Part shown: positions 1 to 8,949 of the stretch, one piece after another
Layout of the letters: each line of letters opens with the position of its first letter
Numbering within the stretch: the stretch's first letter is position 1
Origin: Pseudomonas sp. B21-023
GTDB taxonomy: Bacteria; Pseudomonadota; Gammaproteobacteria; Pseudomonadales; Pseudomonadaceae
Assembly: GCF_024749165.1 (NCBI RefSeq)
Contig: NZ_CP087190.1
Coordinates: 3,197,501 to 3,261,500 of the forward strand
DNA length: 64,000 bases
Reading direction: 5' to 3'
Made by a program: the position numbers and the translations under genes
The notes under the pieces: model-generated
What the model saw: only the letters and a program-made list of their open reading frames with translations
Told to the model about the DNA's origin: nothing
The model's database searches: none

Positions 1-1
1 A

Positions 2-1048
2 ACCTTCACCACGCTGATCCCGGCGCTGATCATGGGCAACACCGTGGTGTTCAAGCCCGCCAAATTCGGCGTGCTGCTGATCCGCCCATTGCTCGAAGCC
101 TTCCGCGACAGCTTCCCGCCTGGGGTGATCAACGTCATCTACGGGCGTGGCCGCGAGACCGTCAGCGCACTGATGGCCAGCGGCAAGGTCGACGTGTTCG
201 CCTTCATCGGCACCCACAAGGCCGCCAGCGACCTGAAGAAGCTCCACCCACGCCCGCACCGCCTGCGCGCGGCGCTGGGCCTGGACGCCAAGAACCCCGG
301 CATCGTCCTGCCCCAGGTCGACCTCGACAACGCCGTCGAAGAGGCCGTCACCGGCGCCCTGTCGTTCAACGGCCAGCGTTGCACCGCGTTGAAGATCCTG
401 TTCGTGCACGAGGACGTGGTCGAGGCATTCCTCGACAAGTTCCAGCGCAAGCTCGCCGCGCTCAAGCCCGGCATGCCCTGGGAACCCGGCGTGGCGCTGA
501 CGCCGCTGCCGGAACCCGGCAAGCTCGACTACCTCGACAGCCTGGTGGACGACGCCATCGCCAAAGGCGCCCGGGTGCTCAACGAGGGCGGTGGGCAGAG
601 CCGCGGCTCGTTCTTCTACCCTGCGCTGCTCTACCCGGTCAGCCAGGACATGCGCGTCTATCACGAGGAACAATTCGGCCCCCTGGTGCCCGTGGTCCCC
701 TACCGCGACCTGCAGAGCGTGATCGACTACGTGCTCGATTCCGACTACGGCCAGCAGCTGAGCCTGTTCGGCAACGACCCGCAGACCATTGGCGCGCTGG
801 TCGATACCTTCGCCAACCAGGTCGGCCGGATCAACCTCAACGCCCAATGCCAGCGCGGCCCGGATACCTATCCATTCAACGGCCGCAAGAACAGTGCCGA
901 AGGGACCTTGTCGGTGCATGACGCATTGCGCGTGTTCTCCATCCGCACCTTGGTGGCGACCAAGTTCCAGGAAGCCAACAAAGAACTGATCAGCGAGATC
1001 ATCCGCAACCGGCAGTCGAGCTTCCTTACGACCGACTACATCTTCTGA
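2..1048 (+). CDS. NADP-dependent glyceraldehyde-3-phosphate dehydrogenase-like aldehyde dehydrogenase (5' partial)
   Basis: This is the C-terminal two thirds of an aldehyde dehydrogenase superfamily protein. The frame is open from base 2, and the gene begins before the window. The catalytic cysteine lies in FNGQRCTALK, a context like that of non-phosphorylating glyceraldehyde-3-phosphate dehydrogenase (GapN), which oxidises the triose phosphate to 3-phosphoglycerate with NADP. EEQFGPLVPVV and the NLNAQCQRGPD stretch also fit the family. The segment that normally reads ELGGK, with the general-base glutamate, reads GLDAK here, so that glutamate is replaced by glycine. The product may therefore have altered chemistry. 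The GapN assignment is inferred from overall resemblance. Other aldehyde substrates cannot be excluded. Confidence 0.72.
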   Translation, partial: TFTTLIPALIMGNTVVFKPAKFGVLLIRPLLEAFRDSFPPGVINVIYGRGRETVSALMASGKVDVFAFIGTHKAASDLKKLHPRPHRLRAALGLDAKNPGIVLPQVDLDNAVEEAVTGALSFNGQRCTALKILFVHEDVVEAFLDKFQRKLAALKPGMPWEPGVALTPLPEPGKLDYLDSLVDDAIAKGARVLNEGGGQSRGSFFYPALLYPVSQDMRVYHEEQFGPLVPVVPYRDLQSVIDYVLDSDYGQQLSLFGNDPQTIGALVDTFANQVGRINLNAQCQRGPDTYPFNGRKNSAEGTLSVHDALRVFSIRTLVATKFQEANKELISEIIRNRQSSFLTTDYIF

Positions 1049-1080
1049 ACAATTCGCCTGATCGGGGCTGCTGCGCAGCC

Positions 1081-1164
1081 CATCGCCGGCAAGCCGGCTC
1101 CCACACCGACCGCGCTGCCCTCAAGCCAAGCACCATCCCTGTGGGAGCCGGCTTGCCGGCGATG
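1081..1164. repeat. Inverted pair of REP-type palindromes
   Basis: Two copies of CGCCGGCAAGCCGGCTCCCA lie in opposite orientation about 35 bases apart, between the aldehyde dehydrogenase and the VOC gene. Each copy is itself a short palindrome. The same core recurs at 59748-59806. The pair can fold into a long hairpin and may help end transcription from the left gene. Confidence 0.8.
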
Positions 1165-1288
1165 GGGCGCAACGCGGCCCGTTGTTTTTATAGAGAATCG
1201 ATATAAAGCAAGTGTCGATTTTCCAGGCTCATGAGCGACTCAAATCACCAAGGCGTTGCACCCCCCCACGTGAAAGGAGATTACGCAA

Positions 1289-1756
1289 ATGGCAGCCAAG
1301 CCCATCCCCGAAGGCCAGCACAGCCTGACCCCATACCTCGGCATCAAGGACGCCGCCAAGGCCATCGAGTTCTACAAGAGCGCCTTCGGCGCCATGGAAA
1401 TGTTCCGCCTCGAAGGCCCTGACGGCAGCATCGGCCATGCCGAACTGAAAATCGGCGACTCCTCGCTGATGCTCGGCTCGCCCTGCGACATGGAGGGCGG
1501 CCTCAAGCCCAGCGAGACCATCGAGACGCCGGCTGTCGGCCTGCACCTGTATGTCGAGGACTGCGACAAAGTCTATGCCCAGGCCCTGCGCGCCGGCGCG
1601 ACAGCAGTACGCGAGGTGCAGGACCAGTTCTATGGCGACCGCAGCGGCACCCTGAAGGATCCGTTCAACAACCTGTGGTTCGTCTCCACCCACAAGGAAG
1701 ACCTCAGCCCCGAGGAAATCCGCGCCCGCGCCGCCAAAATGTTCGGCGGCCAGTGA
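1289..1756 (+). CDS. VOC-superfamily protein (PhnB/glyoxalase-like)
   Basis: A 155-residue protein of the vicinal oxygen chelate fold. The N-terminal half has YLGIKDAAKAIEFYKSAFGA and the C-terminal half has VEDCDKVYAQALRAGA and DPFNNLWFVSTH. These are the two beta-alpha-beta repeats of PhnB-like proteins. AAAGGAG lies upstream at suitable spacing and supports this ATG. Members of this family range from metal-dependent lyases and dioxygenases to antibiotic-binding proteins. The substrate cannot be told from the sequence. The gene stands alone, flanked by repeats. Confidence 0.82.
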   Translation: MAAKPIPEGQHSLTPYLGIKDAAKAIEFYKSAFGAMEMFRLEGPDGSIGHAELKIGDSSLMLGSPCDMEGGLKPSETIETPAVGLHLYVEDCDKVYAQALRAGATAVREVQDQFYGDRSGTLKDPFNNLWFVSTHKEDLSPEEIRARAAKMFGGQ

Positions 1757-1771
1757 GCGGTGGGCCCCAGG

Positions 1772-1840
1772 CTGCAAGCTTCGAGTTGAAAGCCGCCGCG
1801 CTTTGCCTGAAGCTTGGGGCTTGTAGCTTGGAGCTGCCCC
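1772..1840. repeat. Imperfect AAGCTT-rich inverted repeat
   Basis: The short gap after the VOC gene is built from variants of GCTGCAAGCTT and CTTGTAGCTTGGAGC in both orientations. It looks like a degenerate repeat unit of the kind scattered through Pseudomonas intergenic regions. No promoter or gene was recognised in it. Confidence 0.4.
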
Positions 1841-1843
1841 TCA

Positions 1844-3037
1844 ATGCGAATCATCGAAAAATCCGGCGCCCTGGTGCGCAGCCTGACCCCGGCAGAGGAC
1901 GAATTGCTGGTGGGCTTCGCCTACGGCACCCTCACCGGCCCCCGCCTGCTGCAGGCCAACCAATGGCTGATGAAAATACGCAGCGCCAACCAATGGCTGG
2001 CCTGCGACTGCCGCAAGGATGCCCTGCCGGTGCTCAACGTCTCGTTGAACGGCAGCACCGGCACCCTGTTCCTGCGCAACAACCCCGAAACTCCCGAGCA
2101 CAACCCAGGCTGCCCGTTCAGCAAGGATGAGCGTGAGGCCGGCGAACGTGCCGAGGAAAGCGCCGCGCCAGCGGCCTGGCTGGCGCCGGATACGCCACTG
2201 CGCCTGCTCGGCGACTATCGCCGCGCCAGTGACGGCGAAACACCCGCAACGTCACGCGAGCCCGGCGAGCGCCGCGAGCAGCAGCGCCTGCTGTCGCTGC
2301 TGCTGACCTGGATCGAGGCCAGCGGCCTGAACGTCTACGCCAGCCACCTGAAAAAGGACCTCACCGCGCAGTTCGCCGACCTGCGCACTGTCGCCAGCCG
2401 CTACCCGCTGCTGGAGCGGGTACCTGCCAGCAACTACCTGGAAACCCGCCTGGACATGAAGCACATGATGATGCTCAAGGCACGCCTGCGCGAGGCCACG
2501 GTGTTCGGCAACCACCGCCGGCATGGCCTGCTGCTCGACTGCGTGGACCAGGTCAAGGGACGCAAGCTGTTCAACAACCGCAGCGAGGACGGATTCGACT
2601 TCCAGGGCCACCATCAGTACTGGGGCGGCAACCGCGCCAGCGGCCCACTGCTAGCCCTGGCGCTGTACTCGCCGGCCACCGCAGGCAGCCATTTCTACGA
2701 ACTGATCCACGTCGCCAGCGTGCCGGTGCTGTCGCGCGGGCACCTGTTCCCGGTGTACCGCGACGAAGAACGCGAGCCGCTCAAGGCGCTGGTGTCGCTG
2801 ATCGACTGGATGGCCGGCAAGGGCGTCAAGGTGCTGATGCGCCGTCCGGTGATTGGCGGCCAAGTGATGGATGAACTGGTGCTGACCTCGGACCAGGACC
2901 GGGTGCTGTCGGTATCGCTGCTGGAGCAACCGATCGGGCCGGAGCCGGATACCGAGAACTTCAAGCGCTACGCCGACTTCAAGAGCCTGGACACCTTCCG
3001 CAAGTATGTGGCCGGGTTCTTCATGCGCGAACGCTGA
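1844..3037 (+). CDS. Conserved hypothetical protein, 397 residues, with a Cys/His cluster
   Basis: I do not recognise this family. The protein is soluble, with no signal peptide or membrane segment. Near residues 50-90 it has WLACDCR and, further on, HNPGCPF. This Cys-x-Cys ... His-x3-Cys arrangement could bind a metal such as zinc. The middle is rich in charged helices. The C-terminal half includes LLALALYSPA and a LVSLIDWMAGKGVKVLMRRP stretch. The ATG at 1844 is chosen because the protein begins naturally there with MRIIEKSGALV. An in-frame start 30 bases upstream lies in repeat-like DNA. It ends at a strong terminator shared with the convergent alcohol dehydrogenase gene. Confidence 0.6.
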   Translation: MRIIEKSGALVRSLTPAEDELLVGFAYGTLTGPRLLQANQWLMKIRSANQWLACDCRKDALPVLNVSLNGSTGTLFLRNNPETPEHNPGCPFSKDEREAGERAEESAAPAAWLAPDTPLRLLGDYRRASDGETPATSREPGERREQQRLLSLLLTWIEASGLNVYASHLKKDLTAQFADLRTVASRYPLLERVPASNYLETRLDMKHMMMLKARLREATVFGNHRRHGLLLDCVDQVKGRKLFNNRSEDGFDFQGHHQYWGGNRASGPLLALALYSPATAGSHFYELIHVASVPVLSRGHLFPVYRDEEREPLKALVSLIDWMAGKGVKVLMRRPVIGGQVMDELVLTSDQDRVLSVSLLEQPIGPEPDTENFKRYADFKSLDTFRKYVAGFFMRER

Positions 3038-3045
3038 GGGGAAGT

Positions 3046-3097
3046 CCCACAAGAGCCGGGTCTCGCGGCTCTTGTGGGAGCGGGCTTGCCCCGCGAT
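3046..3097. terminator. Bidirectional stem-loop plus REP palindrome
   Basis: CCCACAAGAGCCG at 3046-3058 pairs perfectly with CGGCTCTTGTGGG at 3066-3078. It is followed by a REP core (AGCGGGCTTGCCCCGCGAT). It sits between two convergent genes, which fits a shared terminator. A long U tract is absent. Confidence 0.65.
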
Positions 3098-3109
3098 GAC
3101 TCGACCAGT

Positions 3110-4258
3110 CTAAAACGCCGCCTTGAAGATCGCCTCGATCTCCACCTGGCTGGCCACCCGTGGATTGGTCAGCCCGCAGGCATCCTTCAACGCATTGGCC
3201 GCCAGCACCGGCACATCCTCGACCTTGGCCCCCAGTTCGGCCAGCCCGGCCGGGATGCCGATGGCCGCCGCCAGGTGCTCGATGGCCGAAATCGCAGCGC
3301 CGGCCCCCTGCTCGGCGTCCAGCGCGCATACCTTCACCCCCATGGCCTTGGCCACATCACGCAGGCGCGTGGCGCTGACCTTGGCATTGAAGCGCTGCAC
3401 ATGGGGCAGCAGCACCGCGTTGCACACACCATGGGGCAAGTCGTAGAAGCCGCCCAACTGGTGGGCCATGGCATGCACATAACCCAGCGAGGCATTGTTG
3501 AACGCCATGCCCGCGAGGAACTGGGCGTAGGCCATGTTCTCCCGCGCCACCAGGTCACCACCGTCGGCGACCGCCTGGCGCAGGTTGGCACTGACAAGAC
3601 TGATGGCCTTGAGCGCGCAGGCATCGGTGATCGGCGTGGCGGCGGTGGACACATAGGCCTCGATGGCGTGGGTCAAGGCATCCATGCCCGTGGCCGCGGT
3701 GAGCCCCTTGGGCATGCCGACCATCAGCGCCGGATCGTTCACCGACAGGATCGGGGTGACGTTGCGGTCGACGATGGCCATTTTCACGTGGCGCGCCTCG
3801 TCGGTGATGATGCAGAAGCGCGTCATCTCGCTGGCGGTGCCCGCCGTGGTGTTGATCGCGATCAGCGGCAGCTGCGGCTTGCTCGAGCGGTCGACGCCCT
3901 CGTAGTCGCTGATATGCCCGCCGTTGGTGGCGCACAGCGCGATGCCCTTGGCGCAGTCGTGGGGCGAGCCACCGCCCAGGGAGATCACGCAGTCGCAGCC
4001 CTCGCGACGCAGCATCGCCAGGCCCGCCTCGACGTTGGCGATGCTCGGGTTGGGCTTGGCGCCGTCGAACACCCGCGAATCGATGTCGCGCATGGCCAGC
4101 ATGCCGGCGATGCGCTCGGCCACGCCGGCCTTGGCCAGCCCGACATCGGTGACGATCAACGCCTTGCGCAGGCCGTAGCCGGCAATCGCCGCCATCGCCT
4201 CTTCCAGGCAGTCGATACCCATGATGTTTACGGCGGGGATGAAGAACGTGCTGCTCAT
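3110..4258 (-). CDS. Iron-containing alcohol dehydrogenase
   Basis: A 382-residue group III (iron-type) alcohol dehydrogenase, the usual length for the YiaY/AdhB type. The NAD-binding region carries [14 protein letters not shown]. The metal ligands are visible in [29 protein letters not shown] and the preceding aspartate. It would interconvert alcohols and aldehydes with NAD(P)H in the cytoplasm. The natural substrate is unknown. The ATG at 4258 is preferred over upstream in-frame starts because the family begins with a [13 protein letters not shown] strand there and GAGAGGACC lies just upstream. The gap to the ilvA stop is about 80 bases, so the two genes may be cotranscribed. Confidence 0.9.
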   Translation of the reverse strand: MSSTFFIPAVNIMGIDCLEEAMAAIAGYGLRKALIVTDVGLAKAGVAERIAGMLAMRDIDSRVFDGAKPNPSIANVEAGLAMLRREGCDCVISLGGGSPHDCAKGIALCATNGGHISDYEGVDRSSKPQLPLIAINTTAGTASEMTRFCIITDEARHVKMAIVDRNVTPILSVNDPALMVGMPKGLTAATGMDALTHAIEAYVSTAATPITDACALKAISLVSANLRQAVADGGDLVARENMAYAQFLAGMAFNNASLGYVHAMAHQLGGFYDLPHGVCNAVLLPHVQRFNAKVSATRLRDVAKAMGVKVCALDAEQGAGAAISAIEHLAAAIGIPAGLAELGAKVEDVPVLAANALKDACGLTNPRVASQVEIEAIFKAAF

Positions 4259-4340
4259 GGCCGGGGTCCTCTCAAGCTGACGGTAGGTTTTCAGCATCCG
4301 CCGGAATGGGCAGGTGGGCATTGATCCAGCGCAAGCCGGC

Positions 4341-5903
<1,563 letters not shown>

Positions 5904-5949
5904 CGATGACTCCTGGTTTTTTTGTCGTGCCCAGGAGTCAGAGAGAAGA

Positions 5950-6011
5950 AACCCGCCTCCAGGGCGGGTTCAGTGCATGTGTGCGCTAGCCCGCCAATCT
6001 GATAATGGCGG
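5950..6011 (-). promoter_or_regulatory. ilvA transcription attenuator (terminator and alternative antiterminator)
   Basis: Four RNA segments are visible in transcript order. Segment 1 is CCGCCA (6011-6006), inside the leader-peptide gene. Segment 2 is TTGGCGGG (5997-5990). Segment 3 is AACCCGCC (5970-5963). Segment 4 is GGCGGGTT (5957-5950), followed by a pyrimidine-rich TTCTTCTCTC. Pairings 1:2 and 3:4 are compatible, and 3:4 forms the terminator. Pairing 2:3 excludes the terminator. This is the classical amino-acid attenuation layout. Segment 1 overlaps the leader's second Ile-Ile pair, so a ribosome stalled there would free segment 2 to form the antiterminator. Confidence 0.75.
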
Positions 6012-6051
6012 TAATAATGCTGAGGGCGCTGTACTGCGGGAATAGGTTCAT
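5986..6051 (-). CDS. ilvA leader peptide (21 residues)
   Basis: A short reading frame starts at ATG 6051 and stops at TAG 5986, 82 bases before ilvA. It encodes MNLFPQYSAL followed by SIITAIIRLAG. Four of the 21 codons specify isoleucine (ATT ATT, then ATT ATC) with a threonine between the two pairs. Its product is probably only a sensor: slow translation at the Ile codons would signal isoleucine shortage to the attenuator downstream. I see no other role for it. Confidence 0.75.
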   Translation of the reverse strand: MNLFPQYSALSIITAIIRLAG

Positions 6052-6257
6052 GGGCTGGGAAACTAGCGTGTGGCGTAAGAAAAAGTCAAGGCTTGGCGCT
6101 ACCGCCCTTGTCGACGCCCACGAAGTCCCCTGCCCTGTCGCAGATGAAACCCAACCGCAGATACGACGAAAAACTGCACAATTGATAGTCATTCGCCATT
6201 AACTCGTTCTCGGAACCCCCCGCCCGGGGGTAGAATGCCGCAAAACCGGGAGCCGCG

Positions 6258-7259
6258 ATGAATCAGGACCGCCACATTCCAAGCGAAGACGATGCAATCA
6301 CCGATGCCGCCGCGCATTGGTGCATGCGCCTGCACGCCGACGATTGCACGGCGGCCGAGCGTGAGGCGTTCGGCCAATGGTTGGCTGCCGACCCGCGGCA
6401 TGCCGAGGAATACCAGGCGATGCTGGAAATCTGGGACACCGCCGACCTGCTGCCGCGCACCGCCCAGGTGATCCCGCTGCCCGTGCGGCGCCCTGCGGCG
6501 ACGCGCCACTGGCGCCCGTTCGCCTCCGCCGCGGCCATCGCCCTGCTCGCCCTGCCGCTGGCAGGCTGGCTCGGCTGGGAACAGGGCTGGCTGCCCAACG
6601 GCTACCAGCATTTCGAAGCCACCGACCACCTGCGGCAGGTACGCCTGGGCGACGGCAGCAGCGTCGAGCTGAACCTCAACAGCGAGCTGCGCTTCCTGAA
6701 CTTCAAGGATGAGCGCCGGGTCACCCTGATCAAGGGCGAGGCGTTCTTCAAGGTCACCCACGACAGCAGCCACCCGTTCATCGTCCACGCCGCCGACGGC
6801 CAGACCCAGGTCACCGGCACCCAGTTCAACGTGTGGAAGTACAAGGACCAGGTCAAGGTGACGCTGGTGGAAGGTTCGGTGCTGGTCAGCAGCGGCGGCG
6901 GCTCCGGCGGCTATCGCCTTGGCCCGGGCATGCAGGCCAGCTACCACAAGGGCGATTTCGAACCCGAACTGAACCAGAGCGACGACTACGCCAACAGTCT
7001 GGCCTGGCGCAGCGGCAGGCTGGTGCTGGACAACCTCAGCCTCGGCCAGGCGCTGCCGGTGATCAACCGTTACCTGGACAAACCGCTCACCCTGGCCGAC
7101 GACAGCACCGCCAACATTCGCATCAGTGGCATCTACAGCACCCGCGAGGTGGAACGCCTGGTCGACACGCTGCCCAAGGTGCTGCCGGTATACCTGACCC
7201 GCAGCAAGGACGGCAGCACCGTCCTCAACCGTATCGTGCCGGCGCCGACCCGCGGCTGA
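6258..7259 (+). CDS. FecR-family transmembrane anti-sigma/sensor protein (no adjacent sigma gene)
   Basis: A 333-residue FecR-type cell-surface signalling regulator. Residues 1-75 form the cytoplasmic sigma-binding part with the typical AAAHWCMRLHADDCT and FGQWLAADPRHAEEY motifs. A single membrane helix lies at about residues 89-108. The periplasmic FecR domain follows, with LNLNSELRF and GEAFFKV. An STN-like C-terminal domain contacts the receptor signalling domain in this family. CGGGAG precedes the ATG. In known systems FecR sits between a FecI-type sigma gene and a TonB-dependent transducer. Neither is next to this gene. A broken FecI-like gene lies at 15857-16046 and an STN-containing receptor gene at 45510. 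Confidence 0.88.
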   Translation: MNQDRHIPSEDDAITDAAAHWCMRLHADDCTAAEREAFGQWLAADPRHAEEYQAMLEIWDTADLLPRTAQVIPLPVRRPAATRHWRPFASAAAIALLALPLAGWLGWEQGWLPNGYQHFEATDHLRQVRLGDGSSVELNLNSELRFLNFKDERRVTLIKGEAFFKVTHDSSHPFIVHAADGQTQVTGTQFNVWKYKDQVKVTLVEGSVLVSSGGGSGGYRLGPGMQASYHKGDFEPELNQSDDYANSLAWRSGRLVLDNLSLGQALPVINRYLDKPLTLADDSTANIRISGIYSTREVERLVDTLPKVLPVYLTRSKDGSTVLNRIVPAPTRG

Positions 7260-7327
7260 TCAGAGGCGGCCTGTGCTCTCCTGGGTCGCGTGGGCGCGAT
7301 GCGTCATATGGCACCGGCTGCGCCGGT

Positions 7328-7352
7328 GATCGCGGGGCTAGCCCGCTCCCAC
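7328..7352. repeat. Single REP-type palindrome
   Basis: One GATCGCGGGGCTAGCCCGC element followed by TCCCAC lies between the convergent fecR-like and antiporter genes. A nearby CACCGGCTGCGCCGGTG is a second small hairpin (7310-7328). Confidence 0.65.
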
Positions 7353-7367
7353 GCTGGCCCCTCGGAA

Positions 7368-8687
7368 TCAGAGCGTCATCGCCGCCAACCAGCCAAACGC
7401 CAGCAGCGGCAGGTTGTAGTGGAGGAACGTCGGCACCACGGTGTCCCAGATATGGTGGTGCTGGCCATCCACGTTCAGCCCGGAGGTCGGCCCCAGGGTC
7501 GAGTCCGAAGCCGGCGAACCGGCATCGCCTAGTGCACCGGCAGTACCGACGATGCACACGGTGGCCAGCGGATCGAAGCCCAACTGCACGCAAAGCGGCA
7601 CGAAGATCGCCGCCAGGATCGGCACGGTGGAAAACGACGAACCGATGCCCATGGTCACCAGCAGCCCCACCAGCAGCATCAGCAACGCACCAATGCCCTT
7701 GCTGTGGTCGATCCATTGCGCTGATGTCTCCACCAGGCTCTTCACCTCGCCGGTGGCCTTCATCACTTCGGCGAAGCCGGAGGCAGCGATCATTATGAAG
7801 CCGATCATCGCCATCATCTTCATGCCTTCGGTGAACAGGTCGTCGGTGTCCTTCCAGCGCACGATCCCCGACAGCGAGAAGATCAGGAATCCGACCATCG
7901 CGCCGATGATCATCGAGTCCAGCCACAGTTGGATGATGAACGCCGCGGCGATCGCCACCCCGGCCACCAGCAGGGTCACCGGGTTGTACTGCACGCTGAC
8001 CTGCTCGACCTGCTCGATCCGCGCCAGGTCGTAATCACGTTTCTTGCGGTAGCTGAAGCACACCGCCAGCAACAGGCCGGCGAGCATGCCCGCGGCGGGA
8101 ATGGCCATGGCGTGGGTGACATTGACCCCGCTCACGTCGACGCCGGCGCGGGCGACGTTGGCCAGCAGGATCTCGTTGAGAAAGATGTTGCCGAAACCGA
8201 CCGGCAGGAACATGTACGGGGTGATCAGGCCGAAGGTGATCACGCAGGCAATCAGCCGGCGGTCGATGCGCAGGCGGGTCAGCACGTACAGCAGCGGCGG
8301 CACCAGCAACGGGATGAAGGCGATGTGGATCGGCAGGATGTTCTGCGACGACACCGCCACCACCAGCATCAGGCCGATCAGCAGCCACTTGATCTTGCCA
8401 CCGTCGGCATGGCCCTGGCGATCGATCATCGCCAGGGCCCGATCGGCCAGGGCATGGGCCAGGCCGGACTTGGCAATGGCCACCGCGAAGGCGCCGAGCA
8501 GCGCGTACGACAACGCCACCGTGGCACCGCCACCCAGGCCACCATTGAAGGCCTTGAGGGTGCCCTCGATACCCAGCCCACCGACCAGGCCTCCGGCCAG
8601 GGCGCCGATGATCAGGGCGATGACCACATGCACACGGGACAGGCTCAGGATCAGCATGAGCCCGACCGCGGCAATCACTGCATTCAT
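7368..8687 (-). CDS. Na+/H+ antiporter family inner-membrane protein
   Basis: A 439-residue polytopic protein with about 11-12 hydrophobic segments. It begins with [20 protein letters not shown] and contains glycine-rich loops such as [20 protein letters not shown]. It matches the Na+/H+ antiporter family related to NhaC, in which two similar halves form the transport path. The conserved [17 protein letters not shown] and [18 protein letters not shown] lie in the C-terminal half. It probably exchanges cytoplasmic sodium, or another small ion, for protons, but an organic-acid/proton role is possible in this superfamily. ATG 8687 is preferred over a TTG three codons upstream because ACGAGG is correctly spaced only for the ATG. 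Confidence 0.8.
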   Translation of the reverse strand: MNAVIAAVGLMLILSLSRVHVVIALIIGALAGGLVGGLGIEGTLKAFNGGLGGGATVALSYALLGAFAVAIAKSGLAHALADRALAMIDRQGHADGGKIKWLLIGLMLVVAVSSQNILPIHIAFIPLLVPPLLYVLTRLRIDRRLIACVITFGLITPYMFLPVGFGNIFLNEILLANVARAGVDVSGVNVTHAMAIPAAGMLAGLLLAVCFSYRKKRDYDLARIEQVEQVSVQYNPVTLLVAGVAIAAAFIIQLWLDSMIIGAMVGFLIFSLSGIVRWKDTDDLFTEGMKMMAMIGFIMIAASGFAEVMKATGEVKSLVETSAQWIDHSKGIGALLMLLVGLLVTMGIGSSFSTVPILAAIFVPLCVQLGFDPLATVCIVGTAGALGDAGSPASDSTLGPTSGLNVDGQHHHIWDTVVPTFLHYNLPLLAFGWLAAMTL

Positions 8688-8884
8688 GGTGTGCAAACCT
8701 CGTTACGACAGACAAAAAGCGGGCATTCCGGCGACAGACTGCGCGCAGGCAGTGGCCGGACCAGGGGATGTTGTTATGAAGGGCGCACACTCTGAAGCAC
8801 AGACCGGCAGAAGTCAAAAGCGTCTGCGCCGCGGCCCTTTGTAGGGAATAGACGAAAGTCGCAGGGTTTAATTGAACGTTTGAA

Positions 8885-8911
8885 TAAAGAAAAATCCGAG
8901 CAAGCCGACAC
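8885..8911 (+). promoter_or_regulatory. Sigma-28 (FliA) promoter for the chemoreceptor gene
   Basis: TAAAGAAA at 8885-8892, an 11-base spacer and GCCGACAC at 8904-8911 match the flagellar sigma-28 consensus TAAAGTTT-N11-GCCGATAA with exact spacing. It lies about 40 bases before the chemoreceptor ATG. Motility-linked expression fits the gene product. Confidence 0.75.
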
Positions 8912-8949
8912 AGTCGGCAGCATCAAACCTATTACAAGGGATTTTCCCC

